This document shows positions 17,480-25,496 of a DNA stretch of 64,000 nucleotides, in pieces. Every line of letters begins with the position of its first letter. Position 1 is the first letter of the stretch. The notes under the pieces are model-generated. The model was not told the DNA's origin and made no database searches. It worked only from the letters and a program-made list of their open reading frames with translations. The position numbers were made by a program, and so were the translations under genes. Origin of the DNA: CAWABB01 sp963780165 (GTDB lineage Bacteria; Bacteroidota; Ignavibacteria; UBA10030; UBA6906); assembly GCA_963780165.1 (NCBI GenBank), contig CAWABB010000001.1, positions 310,001 through 374,000 on the forward strand, written 5' to 3'.

Positions 17480-17644
17480 ATGAAGAAGTTAGTTTCAAAC
17501 ATATGTCGGCAGTGCGCAAAAGACTTCCAGGGAAGCTCGAGCCTGCGCTATTGCCCCAATTGCAGAAAGAAAGAGGCTCGCTACAAAGCGCAGCGCGAGA
17601 AATGGCGCCGCAGCCTCCCGTACTACCTGAAGACCGACATCTAA
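17480..17644 (+). CDS. Small zinc-ribbon protein (54 aa)
   Basis: A 54-residue very basic protein with two CxxC knuckles (CRQC at about residue 10 and CPNC at about residue 26) separated by 12 residues, followed by a Lys/Arg-rich helix (KKEARYKAQREKWRRS). This is a treble-clef/zinc-ribbon arrangement that usually contacts nucleic acid or protein. The ATG at 17480 was preferred to an in-frame ATG seven codons earlier because the knuckle directly follows it, although no strong Shine-Dalgarno is present. It is a monocistronic unit between a candidate promoter and a strong terminator. I cannot name a function. Confidence 0.7.
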   Translation: MKKLVSNICRQCAKDFQGSSSLRYCPNCRKKEARYKAQREKWRRSLPYYLKTDI

Positions 17645-17689
17645 GTCGGTTCTGTTCTCTAGGTTCGGATTCTTGTCTGTAATGAATGT

Positions 17690-17733
17690 GCCCCGCTCGT
17701 CGCCTTCGGCGATGAGCCGGGGCTTCTTTTTTT
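17690..17733 (+). terminator. Rho-independent terminator after zinc-ribbon gene
   Basis: A ~15-bp stem (GCCCCG plus CTCGTCGCC paired with GGCGATGAG plus CCGGGGC, one bulged base and one G-T pair, TTC loop) is followed by CTTTTTTT. It lies 45 bp after the zinc-ribbon stop codon. The converging EamA gene ends 7 bp further on. Confidence 0.85.
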
Positions 17734-17739
17734 GCCGGG

Positions 17740-18651
17740 TTAGCCGAATTGGGCGATTACTACCCCCAGGATCGCCAGCGCCCCGCCAAGCACGAACTGC
17801 ATCGTGACGCCCTGACCCAGCAGCACGACGGCCAGGACCGTCGTCAGGATCGGCTGAAGATTGGCAAACAGGGCGACCTTCCCCGCTTCCACCCTCGCCA
17901 GCGCATAATACCACAGAAGGTACGCAACCACGGAGGTAATCACTCCGAGATACAGGATCTGCGCCCACGTCCAGACACCAAGAGCACTGTAGTCGAATCG
18001 GAGCGCCGGCAGGATTCCGACCGGCAGGAACATCAGCGTACCGGTCAGGAGCGTGATCGCACTCGCGTCGAGCGGGCCGTACTGCATGATGAGCCTCTTC
18101 CCCAGGACGGTGTACAACCCCCAGGCAAGCACGGCGACATAGATGATCAGGTTGCCGTGCACGTACTCGATGCTCGCATCCACTCCCCGCTCGAGGATGA
18201 CGATCGCAACGCCGGCGAACCCCAGCGCAACCCCGATGAGCTTCCTTCGCGTGAGCCGCTCGCCGAGCAGCCCGCGTGAAAACAGGACGACGAGGATCGG
18301 AGTGGTCGCATAGAGGAGCGCCGCATTGGAGGGCGTCGTGGATCGGATCCCGAACAAGAAAAGGAACTGGTTCAGCGGAATAGCCAGAAACGCGAGGAGC
18401 AGAACGAGCGGCCAGTCCTCACGCCGGATGCGCGGGAATCTTCCGCGGACAAGGAGCAACAGTGAGAATGCCGACGCGGCAATCAACGATCGAACGAGCG
18501 TCAGCGTGAATGGCTCGACATCCCGCGCCGCGACCTTCGCCACGAGATGCGTGCCGCTCGCGAAGAGCGACTGCACGAGGAGCACCAGATATACTGACGA
18601 ATCGGGACTGCGATCAAGCGAGCCCTTCATCCCGCGCAGAGCGTTCCTCAA
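17740..18651 (-). CDS. EamA/DMT-superfamily transporter
   Basis: A 303-residue inner-membrane protein with ten predicted helices in two EamA repeats, each showing the typical SLIAASAFSLLLLVRG and GVALGFAGVAIVILERG segments. Members export or import small metabolites such as amino acids, sugars or nucleotide sugars. The TTG at 18651 overlaps the preceding stop (TTGA) and has GGAGG just upstream. An ATG at 18630 (MKGSLDRS) is the alternative start. It closes a long run of cotranscribed glycan genes, so it may supply or remove a precursor. The substrate is unknown. Confidence 0.9.
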   Translation of the reverse strand: MRNALRGMKGSLDRSPDSSVYLVLLVQSLFASGTHLVAKVAARDVEPFTLTLVRSLIAASAFSLLLLVRGRFPRIRREDWPLVLLLAFLAIPLNQFLFLFGIRSTTPSNAALLYATTPILVVLFSRGLLGERLTRRKLIGVALGFAGVAIVILERGVDASIEYVHGNLIIYVAVLAWGLYTVLGKRLIMQYGPLDASAITLLTGTLMFLPVGILPALRFDYSALGVWTWAQILYLGVITSVVAYLLWYYALARVEAGKVALFANLQPILTTVLAVVLLGQGVTMQFVLGGALAILGVVIAQFG

Positions 18652-19688
18652 CGACCCTCCGCAAGCACCCGTTCATACACGGCTTTCGTCTGCGATGCGA
18701 CGTGCGACCAGAGATAGCGTGTGCGGATTCGGTCACGGAGCTGGCTGCCCCGCGGCCGCGCGAGCGCCATGCGTATGCCGTCCCTGATCGCCACCACGGA
18801 ATTCGGATCGACGTAGATGGCGTCATCCCCGAAGTACTCTGTGGTCCCTCCGTGCGGCGTGATCACGACCTTTGCACCCGCAAGTCCCGCCTCGAGGGCT
18901 GCGATCCCCGGGGTCTCGAACAGCGATGGCAGCACAAACGTGTCACACGCGGCATATGCCGATGCAAGCATCGGAGAATCGTTCGGCAGCCCGTCGATCA
19001 ATGTGATGTGGGGATGCCGGTTTGCCTCCCGCACGCAGGCTTCACCATATGCGCCGGCGATGATGCGCCCGATGATCACAGCCGGCCTGTCGATCTCTGC
19101 CAGCGCCCGGATGAGGTTCAGGACATTCTTCCGGCCGTGACCGATGTGCCCGACGTTCAGAACAAAATCCCGGACGCCGTACCGTCCCGTGAACAACGTC
19201 GGGTCCGCCTCCACAAATCGCTCATCCACCCCGTTCGGCACGACTGTGATCTTCGTGGAAGGGATGCGCAGCCCATCGCGTACGAGGCCCGCCTCGGCCT
19301 GCGAGTTCGGGACCACATGGCGCGCCCACCCGCACGTGTCGGCGAGCATGCTGTAGTCCGACCAGAGCCCCGGCCAGACACGCTGCATCATGCGGGTCGC
19401 GCGCAGCCCCCTGGAGACAAACGATGACCCGTGAGTGCTGAACATGATCGGCGAGACCACCGTTTTCACCCCGAGGACGTGCAATTCCCGCGCAAGATGG
19501 TACGTCCCGAGCCCGGCGCCGAAAATGTGGACGAGGTCCTGATCCGCCGCCTGGAACTCCTCCCATTGCGGGAGCAATCGAATGTCGACCCCCTCCCGCT
19601 TGAGATACTCCGCTGTCCTGTGCAGCTGCGTCGCAGGCCCGCCCTTGATTATCGACAGCGCCTGGTACGATGCCATCGTCACTTTCAT
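18648..19688 (-). CDS. Glycosyltransferase family 4 (GT-B)
   Basis: A 346-residue cytoplasmic glycosyltransferase. The N-terminal domain opens MKVTMASYQALSIIKGGPA with a glycine-rich acceptor loop. The C-terminal domain has ITVVPNGVDERF, FVLNVGHIGHGRKN and the donor-binding E-x7-E motif in LFETPGIAALEAG. These are hallmarks of GT4 retaining transferases. The start at 19688 forms an ATGA overlap with the upstream deacetylase stop. An in-frame ATG 15 bp earlier is less likely. It probably adds a sugar to the lipid-linked or surface glycan handled by the flippase two genes upstream. Confidence 0.92.
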   Translation of the reverse strand: MKVTMASYQALSIIKGGPATQLHRTAEYLKREGVDIRLLPQWEEFQAADQDLVHIFGAGLGTYHLARELHVLGVKTVVSPIMFSTHGSSFVSRGLRATRMMQRVWPGLWSDYSMLADTCGWARHVVPNSQAEAGLVRDGLRIPSTKITVVPNGVDERFVEADPTLFTGRYGVRDFVLNVGHIGHGRKNVLNLIRALAEIDRPAVIIGRIIAGAYGEACVREANRHPHITLIDGLPNDSPMLASAYAACDTFVLPSLFETPGIAALEAGLAGAKVVITPHGGTTEYFGDDAIYVDPNSVVAIRDGIRMALARPRGSQLRDRIRTRYLWSHVASQTKAVYERVLAEGR

Positions 19689-21277
19689 CGGCCACCCCGC
19701 CATTCAAGAAACTTCTGCCCGAGGAATTCACGAAGATCCCACTCACGACTGCGGAGGACGTCCCGGGGGACCTCCGGAGGTTCGAGGGGACGGCCCTCAA
19801 TGGCAGTGAGAATAATTTCGTCCGAAGGACGGACCAGCGCTTGACGCCCGTCGGCCGTCACGACGGATAGCCAGACAGCCCCCTCCCTGCCACCGGTGAG
19901 CCGCTTGCGGCCATCCGGCGCCGGATTGCCGCCATCGGCCTCCGGTCGCCCGGGTTCGACCATCAGGCTGCCACGTTCGCTCCGGACAGCCATTCTGGAG
20001 GCTGTCCTCTTCCTCCACCAACCGGCAAACTCACCCATCGTCATCGCAGGCACGGCTGCGTCCCGTGCCGCTTGGAACAGCTCCCGCATCACTCCCCATT
20101 CGCGGTGGGAAGGATGGTGATAGAAGAACATCGGGTCGCCGGTGCACATACGCTGCCGCACGGCGGAAACGAAGTACTTCGCCATAGCGCCTGAGGGACA
20201 TCCCGCACGGCGCAGAATCCCAACCGAGACCGGATGAATCGGCACCTGAAGTGTCCTGTATTCCCCGGCTGGCGTCACCGGGGCGCCGGGGAGCGTGTCG
20301 TATGCCCACGAAAATTCCGATGAATAGGCAAACCCCATCTCGTCGATCACATTGCCGAGGAAGAGATCCCAGTACCCGTATGGCGCCGCGAACCCGACAG
20401 GCTGGTGCCCGGCGGCGCGCATCGTTGAAAGCGCCCTCTCGATGTTCGCGCGGTTCTCGGATTCGGTTTTGAAGATCCGGTGCTCGTCGCAGTGCACGCC
20501 GATCTCGTGCCCGGCGAACTCATGATAGCGACGGAGCATTGCTCCCTGAGTCTTCACATCGAGAAACCAGCTCGCGGGAAGGCGATATTCGTCCAGAAGG
20601 GCGTACAGGGAATCGATGTCCTGCCGCCCTGCACCGTCTGTGTCGATCCGGAAGATGAACGTGTTTGGATGTCCGTCCGGATAGTACCAGGCGTGAACAT
20701 ACGGGAATCCACGCGCGCGATGGAGGTAGATCAAGGCGTCTCGCACCAACCGGCGCACGCCCCCTTTCCCCACGAGGGACACCCGCTCCCACGGAAGGCG
20801 TTCGCGGCTGATGTGAAAATTCCTGAACCCGGCACGGACATCGGTCAGCGCCTCCGCAGGATCAAACGGCAGCACCACAGCCACTCCGCCCTTCCACTCT
20901 CCCGCAAACACGGCAAACGCGTTGCGGGATGTCCGCAAGACATTCGCTTCCCGGGGCACGAGCGCATCCATCTCCAGGTCGATCACTCCGGCCGACGAGA
21001 ACGCGTCCGCCGCGAGGATGTACCGGAGGCGTTCCTCGCGGCTCTCCATCAGCCCGGAGAGTGCAGAGGCCGAACCAAGCACGGCTCCGCCATTTGCGAG
21101 ATAGGCCCCGATTGCCTGCACATCGGCTGGGCCGGTCCGGGACGGAGCGACAAGGACGCTAAAGCCGCCGCCCGAGATTTCCTCGGCAGACTTCAGTTCG
21201 ACCCAGTCCAGCCCCTCCTGCGCCGTGAACTGGCGCCAGACGGGGGATGGTCGCAGGAGCCCGGCCTTGATGTTCAT
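19685..21277 (-). CDS. Polysaccharide deacetylase-family protein (NodB-like)
   Basis: A 530-residue protein with a central NodB/CE4-like domain. NTFIFRIDTDGAG contains the catalytic/metal Asp pair and GHEIGVHCDEH gives the H-x4-H ligand motif. FAAPYGYWDLF corresponds to motif 3. An N-terminal ~180-residue domain (glutamine-amidotransferase/BPL_N-like, LKSAEEISGGGFSVLVAPS) and a ~90-residue C-terminal extension are additional. No signal peptide or membrane helix is evident. The likely role is N- or O-deacetylation of a surface polysaccharide precursor. It overlaps the flippase gene upstream and the GT4 gene downstream, each by ATGA. Confidence 0.85.
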   Translation of the reverse strand: MNIKAGLLRPSPVWRQFTAQEGLDWVELKSAEEISGGGFSVLVAPSRTGPADVQAIGAYLANGGAVLGSASALSGLMESREERLRYILAADAFSSAGVIDLEMDALVPREANVLRTSRNAFAVFAGEWKGGVAVVLPFDPAEALTDVRAGFRNFHISRERLPWERVSLVGKGGVRRLVRDALIYLHRARGFPYVHAWYYPDGHPNTFIFRIDTDGAGRQDIDSLYALLDEYRLPASWFLDVKTQGAMLRRYHEFAGHEIGVHCDEHRIFKTESENRANIERALSTMRAAGHQPVGFAAPYGYWDLFLGNVIDEMGFAYSSEFSWAYDTLPGAPVTPAGEYRTLQVPIHPVSVGILRRAGCPSGAMAKYFVSAVRQRMCTGDPMFFYHHPSHREWGVMRELFQAARDAAVPAMTMGEFAGWWRKRTASRMAVRSERGSLMVEPGRPEADGGNPAPDGRKRLTGGREGAVWLSVVTADGRQALVRPSDEIILTAIEGRPLEPPEVPRDVLRSREWDLREFLGQKFLEWRGGR

Positions 21278-22668
21278 CCGGCAACCTCGCGGAGCAGCTG
21301 AAGGTCGTCAGGGGTGAAGCCTCTCATAACGACAAGGACGATGGCGTACGCAACAAGCCCGGCAACGATGGCAAGTGGGATGGAGAACCACGACAGCGCC
21401 CCGGTCAGCACGGCCATAAGAAGTATGGCTGCCAGCAGCGGTAGAAAGTCCTTTCCGTTTTCCGTCAAGAGCGTGGAGCGGAGCAGGTACGCGAACATCA
21501 CTGTCATGAGCGTCTCGCCGACGCTCACCGCCGCTGCGGTACCTTCGATACCCGCCATGGGCGTCACAGCCAGGGCAACAGCAACCGTCACGAGCGATCC
21601 GACCAGCATGACATTGAAATAGAGCCGTTCACGATGCGCGACAATGAAGGCGGAAACGAAAACAGAATTTACCAGCGTCGTCACAAGATAGACAAGAAGG
21701 ATCCTGAACGGCACGATCGCACCTTCGAATCCTTCGCCAAACACCAAACTCATGAGTAGCGGGGCAAGCGTCCACCCCACGACAGCAATGGGAGCGGCGA
21801 CAAGCACAATGATCTTAAGACCCAGGCGGACAATGCGTGCCCGGTCGGATTCTTCGCCTGACCGGGACAGCGCCGGGAGGAACAACGTCGCGAAGACGCG
21901 ATCCATGATGAGCGCGAGCATGATCAGCTTTGTGGCGGCGTTCATCTGTCCGGCATCGTGCGTCGAGAGCATGGCCCCGGCCACAAGAATCGGGAACGCC
22001 GTGGCGGTCTGTGCCAGTAGCGACGACAGGGCGAGCGGAAGGCTGCTGTCCAGCAAACGACGCCAGGCAGGCGGATCCCAGGCAAGCGCAAACCTTCCCC
22101 GCGGACGATAGGCGAGATACGAGAAGATCGACGCTCCCACCGTTCCGGCCACGAATGCAGCAGCCGCCAGAGCTGCATCCCCCGGTCCCCTCACGAGAAC
22201 CAGCGCAGCGACCAGGAACACAAGGGCATTGATGATCTTCTGCGAGGAGAGAACCACGAACTCTTCTTTCCCCTGAAAGTACCAGTCAAACGAGAACGCC
22301 ATCGGCACGATGGCGGCGGTGGAGACGATCAGCGTCGCAGCGATCGTCCAATCACTATTCCAGAGAATCATCGCGACGGCTGCAACGATGAGCAGCGCGG
22401 GGGCGAGGAACAGGCGAAACGAAATGACCGTTGACACGAGATATCCCTCGTCCCCCGTCTTCGCCGCAATATCGCGCGTTCCCGTGATGTGGATTCCCGG
22501 ACTGGCGACCAGGAACAGATATCCGGCGATGGCGAGCCCCATGCCCAGCAGTCCAAACCCATCGGATCCGAGGACGCGGCCAAGATACGCTGTCGTGGCG
22601 AAGCCGATCAGGCGGACTCCCGCGTCAGCTGCGCCGACGGCTGCGACGTTTTTCAGCAGCTTCTTCAT
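21274..22668 (-). CDS. Oligosaccharide flippase (Wzx/MOP family)
   Basis: A 464-residue integral membrane protein with 12-14 predicted helices. The N-terminal KNVAAVGAADAGVRLIGFAT and AYLGRVLGSDGFGLLGMG match the polysaccharide biosynthesis (PST/Wzx) branch of the MOP superfamily. FSFDWYFQGKEEF is the conserved segment between helices 4 and 5. It would flip an undecaprenyl-linked oligosaccharide across the inner membrane. Its start overlaps the stop of the upstream GT4 gene (ATGA). No Wzy polymerase or priming transferase is present in the window. Confidence 0.92.
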   Translation of the reverse strand: MKKLLKNVAAVGAADAGVRLIGFATTAYLGRVLGSDGFGLLGMGLAIAGYLFLVASPGIHITGTRDIAAKTGDEGYLVSTVISFRLFLAPALLIVAAVAMILWNSDWTIAATLIVSTAAIVPMAFSFDWYFQGKEEFVVLSSQKIINALVFLVAALVLVRGPGDAALAAAAFVAGTVGASIFSYLAYRPRGRFALAWDPPAWRRLLDSSLPLALSSLLAQTATAFPILVAGAMLSTHDAGQMNAATKLIMLALIMDRVFATLFLPALSRSGEESDRARIVRLGLKIIVLVAAPIAVVGWTLAPLLMSLVFGEGFEGAIVPFRILLVYLVTTLVNSVFVSAFIVAHRERLYFNVMLVGSLVTVAVALAVTPMAGIEGTAAAVSVGETLMTVMFAYLLRSTLLTENGKDFLPLLAAILLMAVLTGALSWFSIPLAIVAGLVAYAIVLVVMRGFTPDDLQLLREVAG

Positions 22669-23684
22669 GTACCTTTCCCGCCCCCGGTGTGAAGGAGCTC
22701 CTCGACGACGCCGACCAGTTCCGTCTCGCGTCTGCTCACCGGGAACTCCGTGAGGATGTGCGCGCGCGCCCGATGGCGCGCTTCCTCAGGAGCGTCAAGA
22801 GCCTGCTGAAGCGCCCTTATCAGTGCCGGGACGTCTCCGTACGGAACCAGGAATCCCGCATCGCCGATCGCCGTCGGGATGCCCCCCGCAACGGTCCCCA
22901 CGGGAACGCATCCGCACAACATCGCCTCGCACAGGGCGTTCGGCAGCCCCTCCGTGAAGGATGGTTGGGTGTAGACTTTGGATTCCTGGAGATACGGCAG
23001 GATTTCCGATCTGGGGATGTACGGGACGATCTCCACGTTCCTGGGCACGATTGAGCGGATTGCGGCAATGAGTTCACGGGTCATCCCGATCACCCTGAAC
23101 GGGACGTCCGGCATGGCCCGGGCGGCCTCGAACAATTTATCGAGCCCCTTCTTCTTCATGCGCGATTCGTTTTCGCAGGAGGCGACCGTCGTGACGAGCT
23201 TCCTCGGGGCGTTCCCCGGCCGCCACTCGTCGCCGTCGAATCCGAACGGGATGAACCCCGTGTTCTTCCCGTCGTATTTCGCCAGCCGCTTCACCTCTGA
23301 CGCCAGAAAGGGCGAAACCGCCAGCACGCGATCCGCGTGCCGGTAGGCGTAACGCACGAACCGCGCTTTCCACGGATTCAACCAGATGCCGTAGTCGATC
23401 TCCGGGTCCCTTGAGGCGTCCACGCCTGCAACGACAACGATCGATGGGCGTCCGAGCAGCCTCGAAAGGAAGACAATCAGCCCCGCGTAGACGGAGCCGA
23501 ACCATGTCAGCGTCACGTCGGACTTCCGCACGCCGCGGATGATGCCGGGGATGGCCTTGATGCCGTACGACAGCAGCCGATCCAGAGTGAAATGCCGGGC
23601 GAGGATGCGCTCGTCCTCGACGATGAACGGCGGTGAGATCGTCGAGAAGAAGAAGAGGCGGCCGGCGGATGTTGGCATCGTCAT
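22665..23684 (-). CDS. Glycosyltransferase family 4 (GT-B)
   Basis: A 339-residue GT-B glycosyltransferase. The N-domain has LFFFSTISPPFIVEDERIL and DVTLTWFGSVYAGLIVFLS. The C-domain has KLVTTVASCENESRMKKKGL, which resembles the kinked phosphate-binding loop, and FTEGLPNALCEAMLCGCVPV, the GT4 E-x7-E donor motif. The ATG at 23684 overlaps the MFS stop as ATGA, and a second ATG two codons later is less likely. The reading frame is open for another ~970 bp upstream, but that part is only the complement-frame shadow of the MFS gene. It acts with the neighbouring flippase and deacetylase in glycan assembly. Confidence 0.92.
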   Translation of the reverse strand: MTMPTSAGRLFFFSTISPPFIVEDERILARHFTLDRLLSYGIKAIPGIIRGVRKSDVTLTWFGSVYAGLIVFLSRLLGRPSIVVVAGVDASRDPEIDYGIWLNPWKARFVRYAYRHADRVLAVSPFLASEVKRLAKYDGKNTGFIPFGFDGDEWRPGNAPRKLVTTVASCENESRMKKKGLDKLFEAARAMPDVPFRVIGMTRELIAAIRSIVPRNVEIVPYIPRSEILPYLQESKVYTQPSFTEGLPNALCEAMLCGCVPVGTVAGGIPTAIGDAGFLVPYGDVPALIRALQQALDAPEEARHRARAHILTEFPVSRRETELVGVVEELLHTGGGKGT

Positions 23685-24964
23685 TGGTGTCGTGCGGTCC
23701 GGTCGTTCACGAAGAAGAGGATGCCTCCGCCGATCAGGAAGAGCACGAGGATCGCCTGGATGCCGGCGCGGGAATCGCCGGTGGCCGTCACCACGGTCGC
23801 AACGAGGAACGGCCCGATGATGGCGGCGAACTTGCCGAGCATGTTGTAGAATCCAAAGAATTCGGCGGCACGATCGCGAGGGATCAGGCGCGCGAAGAAC
23901 GACCGGCTGAGCGCCTGCACTCCGCCCTGGACCGTGGCGACCATGAACGCAAGCAGATAGAACTGGTTCGTTTCGAAGCCGACAATGTTCACCGGCTCCG
24001 TAGTGATTCTGGATCCAACCGTTGTGACCAGCGCATAGACGAGCAGGCTGAGCAGAATGGCTTTCTTCGGTCCCCACCATTTTCCCAGCCGACCCATCAG
24101 GATGGCAAACGGGAACGCCACGAACTGAACCAGCAGCAGTCCGGTGATGAGCACCTCGTCCGGAAATCCGATCGCCTTCCCGAAATCCCCCGCCATGCCG
24201 ATTACGGTGTCGACGCCGTCGATATAGAACCAGTAGGCCAGCAGAAACAGCAGCGCCATTTTGATGCGCCGGATCCCCTCGAACGTGTGCCTGAGCTGCC
24301 CGAACCCGCGACGGACGCCCTCGAGGAACTTCATCGGCGTGCCGCCCGGGGGCTCGGGAACGAAGAGCAGAAGCGGAATCGAAAAGACCGTCCACCACAC
24401 TGCGACGCTCAGGAAGGAAAGCTTGACGGCCTCGACTTTTCCGGCGAGTCCGAACGTCTCCGGCGACGACGCGGCGAACGCATTGATTGCGAACAGAATC
24501 CCGCCGCCGAGATATCCGAGGGCATACCCTCTCGCCGAAACGACGTCCACGTTTCTCTCGTCGGTGATGCCGACCAGGAGAGAATCGTAAAAGATAATCG
24601 AGCAGAGAAATCCGATGGTCGCGAGGACGTACAGGAAGGCTGCAAGCTGCCACATCCCTTCACCGACAAACGCGAGGCCTGCGGTCGAGGCGACACCCAG
24701 CGCCGTGAAGATCGCGAGCGAGCGCTTCTTGGTACCGGCCTGGTCGGCCATGGCGCCCAGGAACGGGCCCATGAGGGCAACAAGGAGGGCCGAAACGGAC
24801 AGCGAGTAGCCGAGCCAGCGGGTGCTCTCCGTGGCCGGGAGTGACTCACCCCAGTACGACTTGAAGAAGATCGGGAAGAACCCGGCGATGACGGTCGTGG
24901 AAAACGCGGAGTTCGCCCAATCATAGAAGGCCCAGCTGAGGACTGCGCGGCGAGGGACGGACAC
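23681..24964 (-). CDS. MFS transporter, UMF1/Atg22-like
   Basis: A 427-residue transporter with about 12 helices. The opening LSWAFYDWANSAFSTTVIAG is diagnostic of the Atg22-like UMF1 branch of the major facilitator superfamily. The MFS loop motif appears as GAMADQAGTKKRSLA. Members are linked to amino acid or metabolite efflux, and the bacterial substrate is unknown. The start is GTG, three bases after the DUF456 stop, and the stop overlaps the GT4 start. Its location may reflect cotranscription more than a glycan role. Confidence 0.9.
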   Translation of the reverse strand: MSVPRRAVLSWAFYDWANSAFSTTVIAGFFPIFFKSYWGESLPATESTRWLGYSLSVSALLVALMGPFLGAMADQAGTKKRSLAIFTALGVASTAGLAFVGEGMWQLAAFLYVLATIGFLCSIIFYDSLLVGITDERNVDVVSARGYALGYLGGGILFAINAFAASSPETFGLAGKVEAVKLSFLSVAVWWTVFSIPLLLFVPEPPGGTPMKFLEGVRRGFGQLRHTFEGIRRIKMALLFLLAYWFYIDGVDTVIGMAGDFGKAIGFPDEVLITGLLLVQFVAFPFAILMGRLGKWWGPKKAILLSLLVYALVTTVGSRITTEPVNIVGFETNQFYLLAFMVATVQGGVQALSRSFFARLIPRDRAAEFFGFYNMLGKFAAIIGPFLVATVVTATGDSRAGIQAILVLFLIGGGILFFVNDRTARHQ

Positions 24965-24967
24965 GGA

Positions 24968-25450
24968 TTACACCAGGTAGGCGATGATGAAGAGGCCGAT
25001 CATCACGAACATCAGTCCGATCTTGAGTACCCCCCCGATGACCAGGCCCAGCCAGGTCCCCAGCCCTGCTTTGCCGGCACGCCTCGGGTCGCGGTAAACC
25101 AGGTATTCGCCAATTGTCGCTCCGGCGAACGGACCGATCACGATGCCCGGGATGCCGAAGAAAAGCCCTACCACCGAGCCGATGATTGCGCCGATCGCGG
25201 CGTACTTGCTGGCTCCGACCCGCTTCGCGCCGTGGGCGGAGGCGATCAGGTCGATCACGTAGGAGGAAGCGGCAAGGAGTCCGAGAAGAACGATCGGAAT
25301 CCACCCCACTCTCTGAAATCCGTCGATGGAAGCGGCAACGAGCAATCCGAGGAACACGAGGAGCGTGCCGGGCAGGACGGGAATGAATATTCCGACGATC
25401 CCGACCCCAACCATCAGGATTGCGAGGAACCAGAGGAGTGTTGGATCCAT
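24968..25450 (-). CDS. DUF456 membrane protein
   Basis: A 160-residue protein with four to five hydrophobic helices and the DUF456 core pattern GIFIPVLPGTLLVFLGLL and GLFFGIPGIVIGPFAGATIGE. The family forms small glycine-zipper-rich membrane proteins of unknown function, common in Bacteroidota. It lies 46 bp after the histidine ammonia-lyase gene and 3 bp before the MFS gene, linking the two halves of the unit. Confidence 0.88.
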   Translation of the reverse strand: MDPTLLWFLAILMVGVGIVGIFIPVLPGTLLVFLGLLVAASIDGFQRVGWIPIVLLGLLAASSYVIDLIASAHGAKRVGASKYAAIGAIIGSVVGLFFGIPGIVIGPFAGATIGEYLVYRDPRRAGKAGLGTWLGLVIGGVLKIGLMFVMIGLFIIAYLV

Positions 25451-25496
25451 GGTCTACCGTGCCTGCATGTTCGGCCGGGAGCTCCTGATGCGGCGA

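Noticed and set aside
23685..24653. An N-terminal extension of the GT4 gene of about 320 codons
   Set aside because: The extra residues are Arg/Gly-rich shadow of the MFS transporter gene. The ATG at 23684 forms an ATGA overlap and starts the GT fold.
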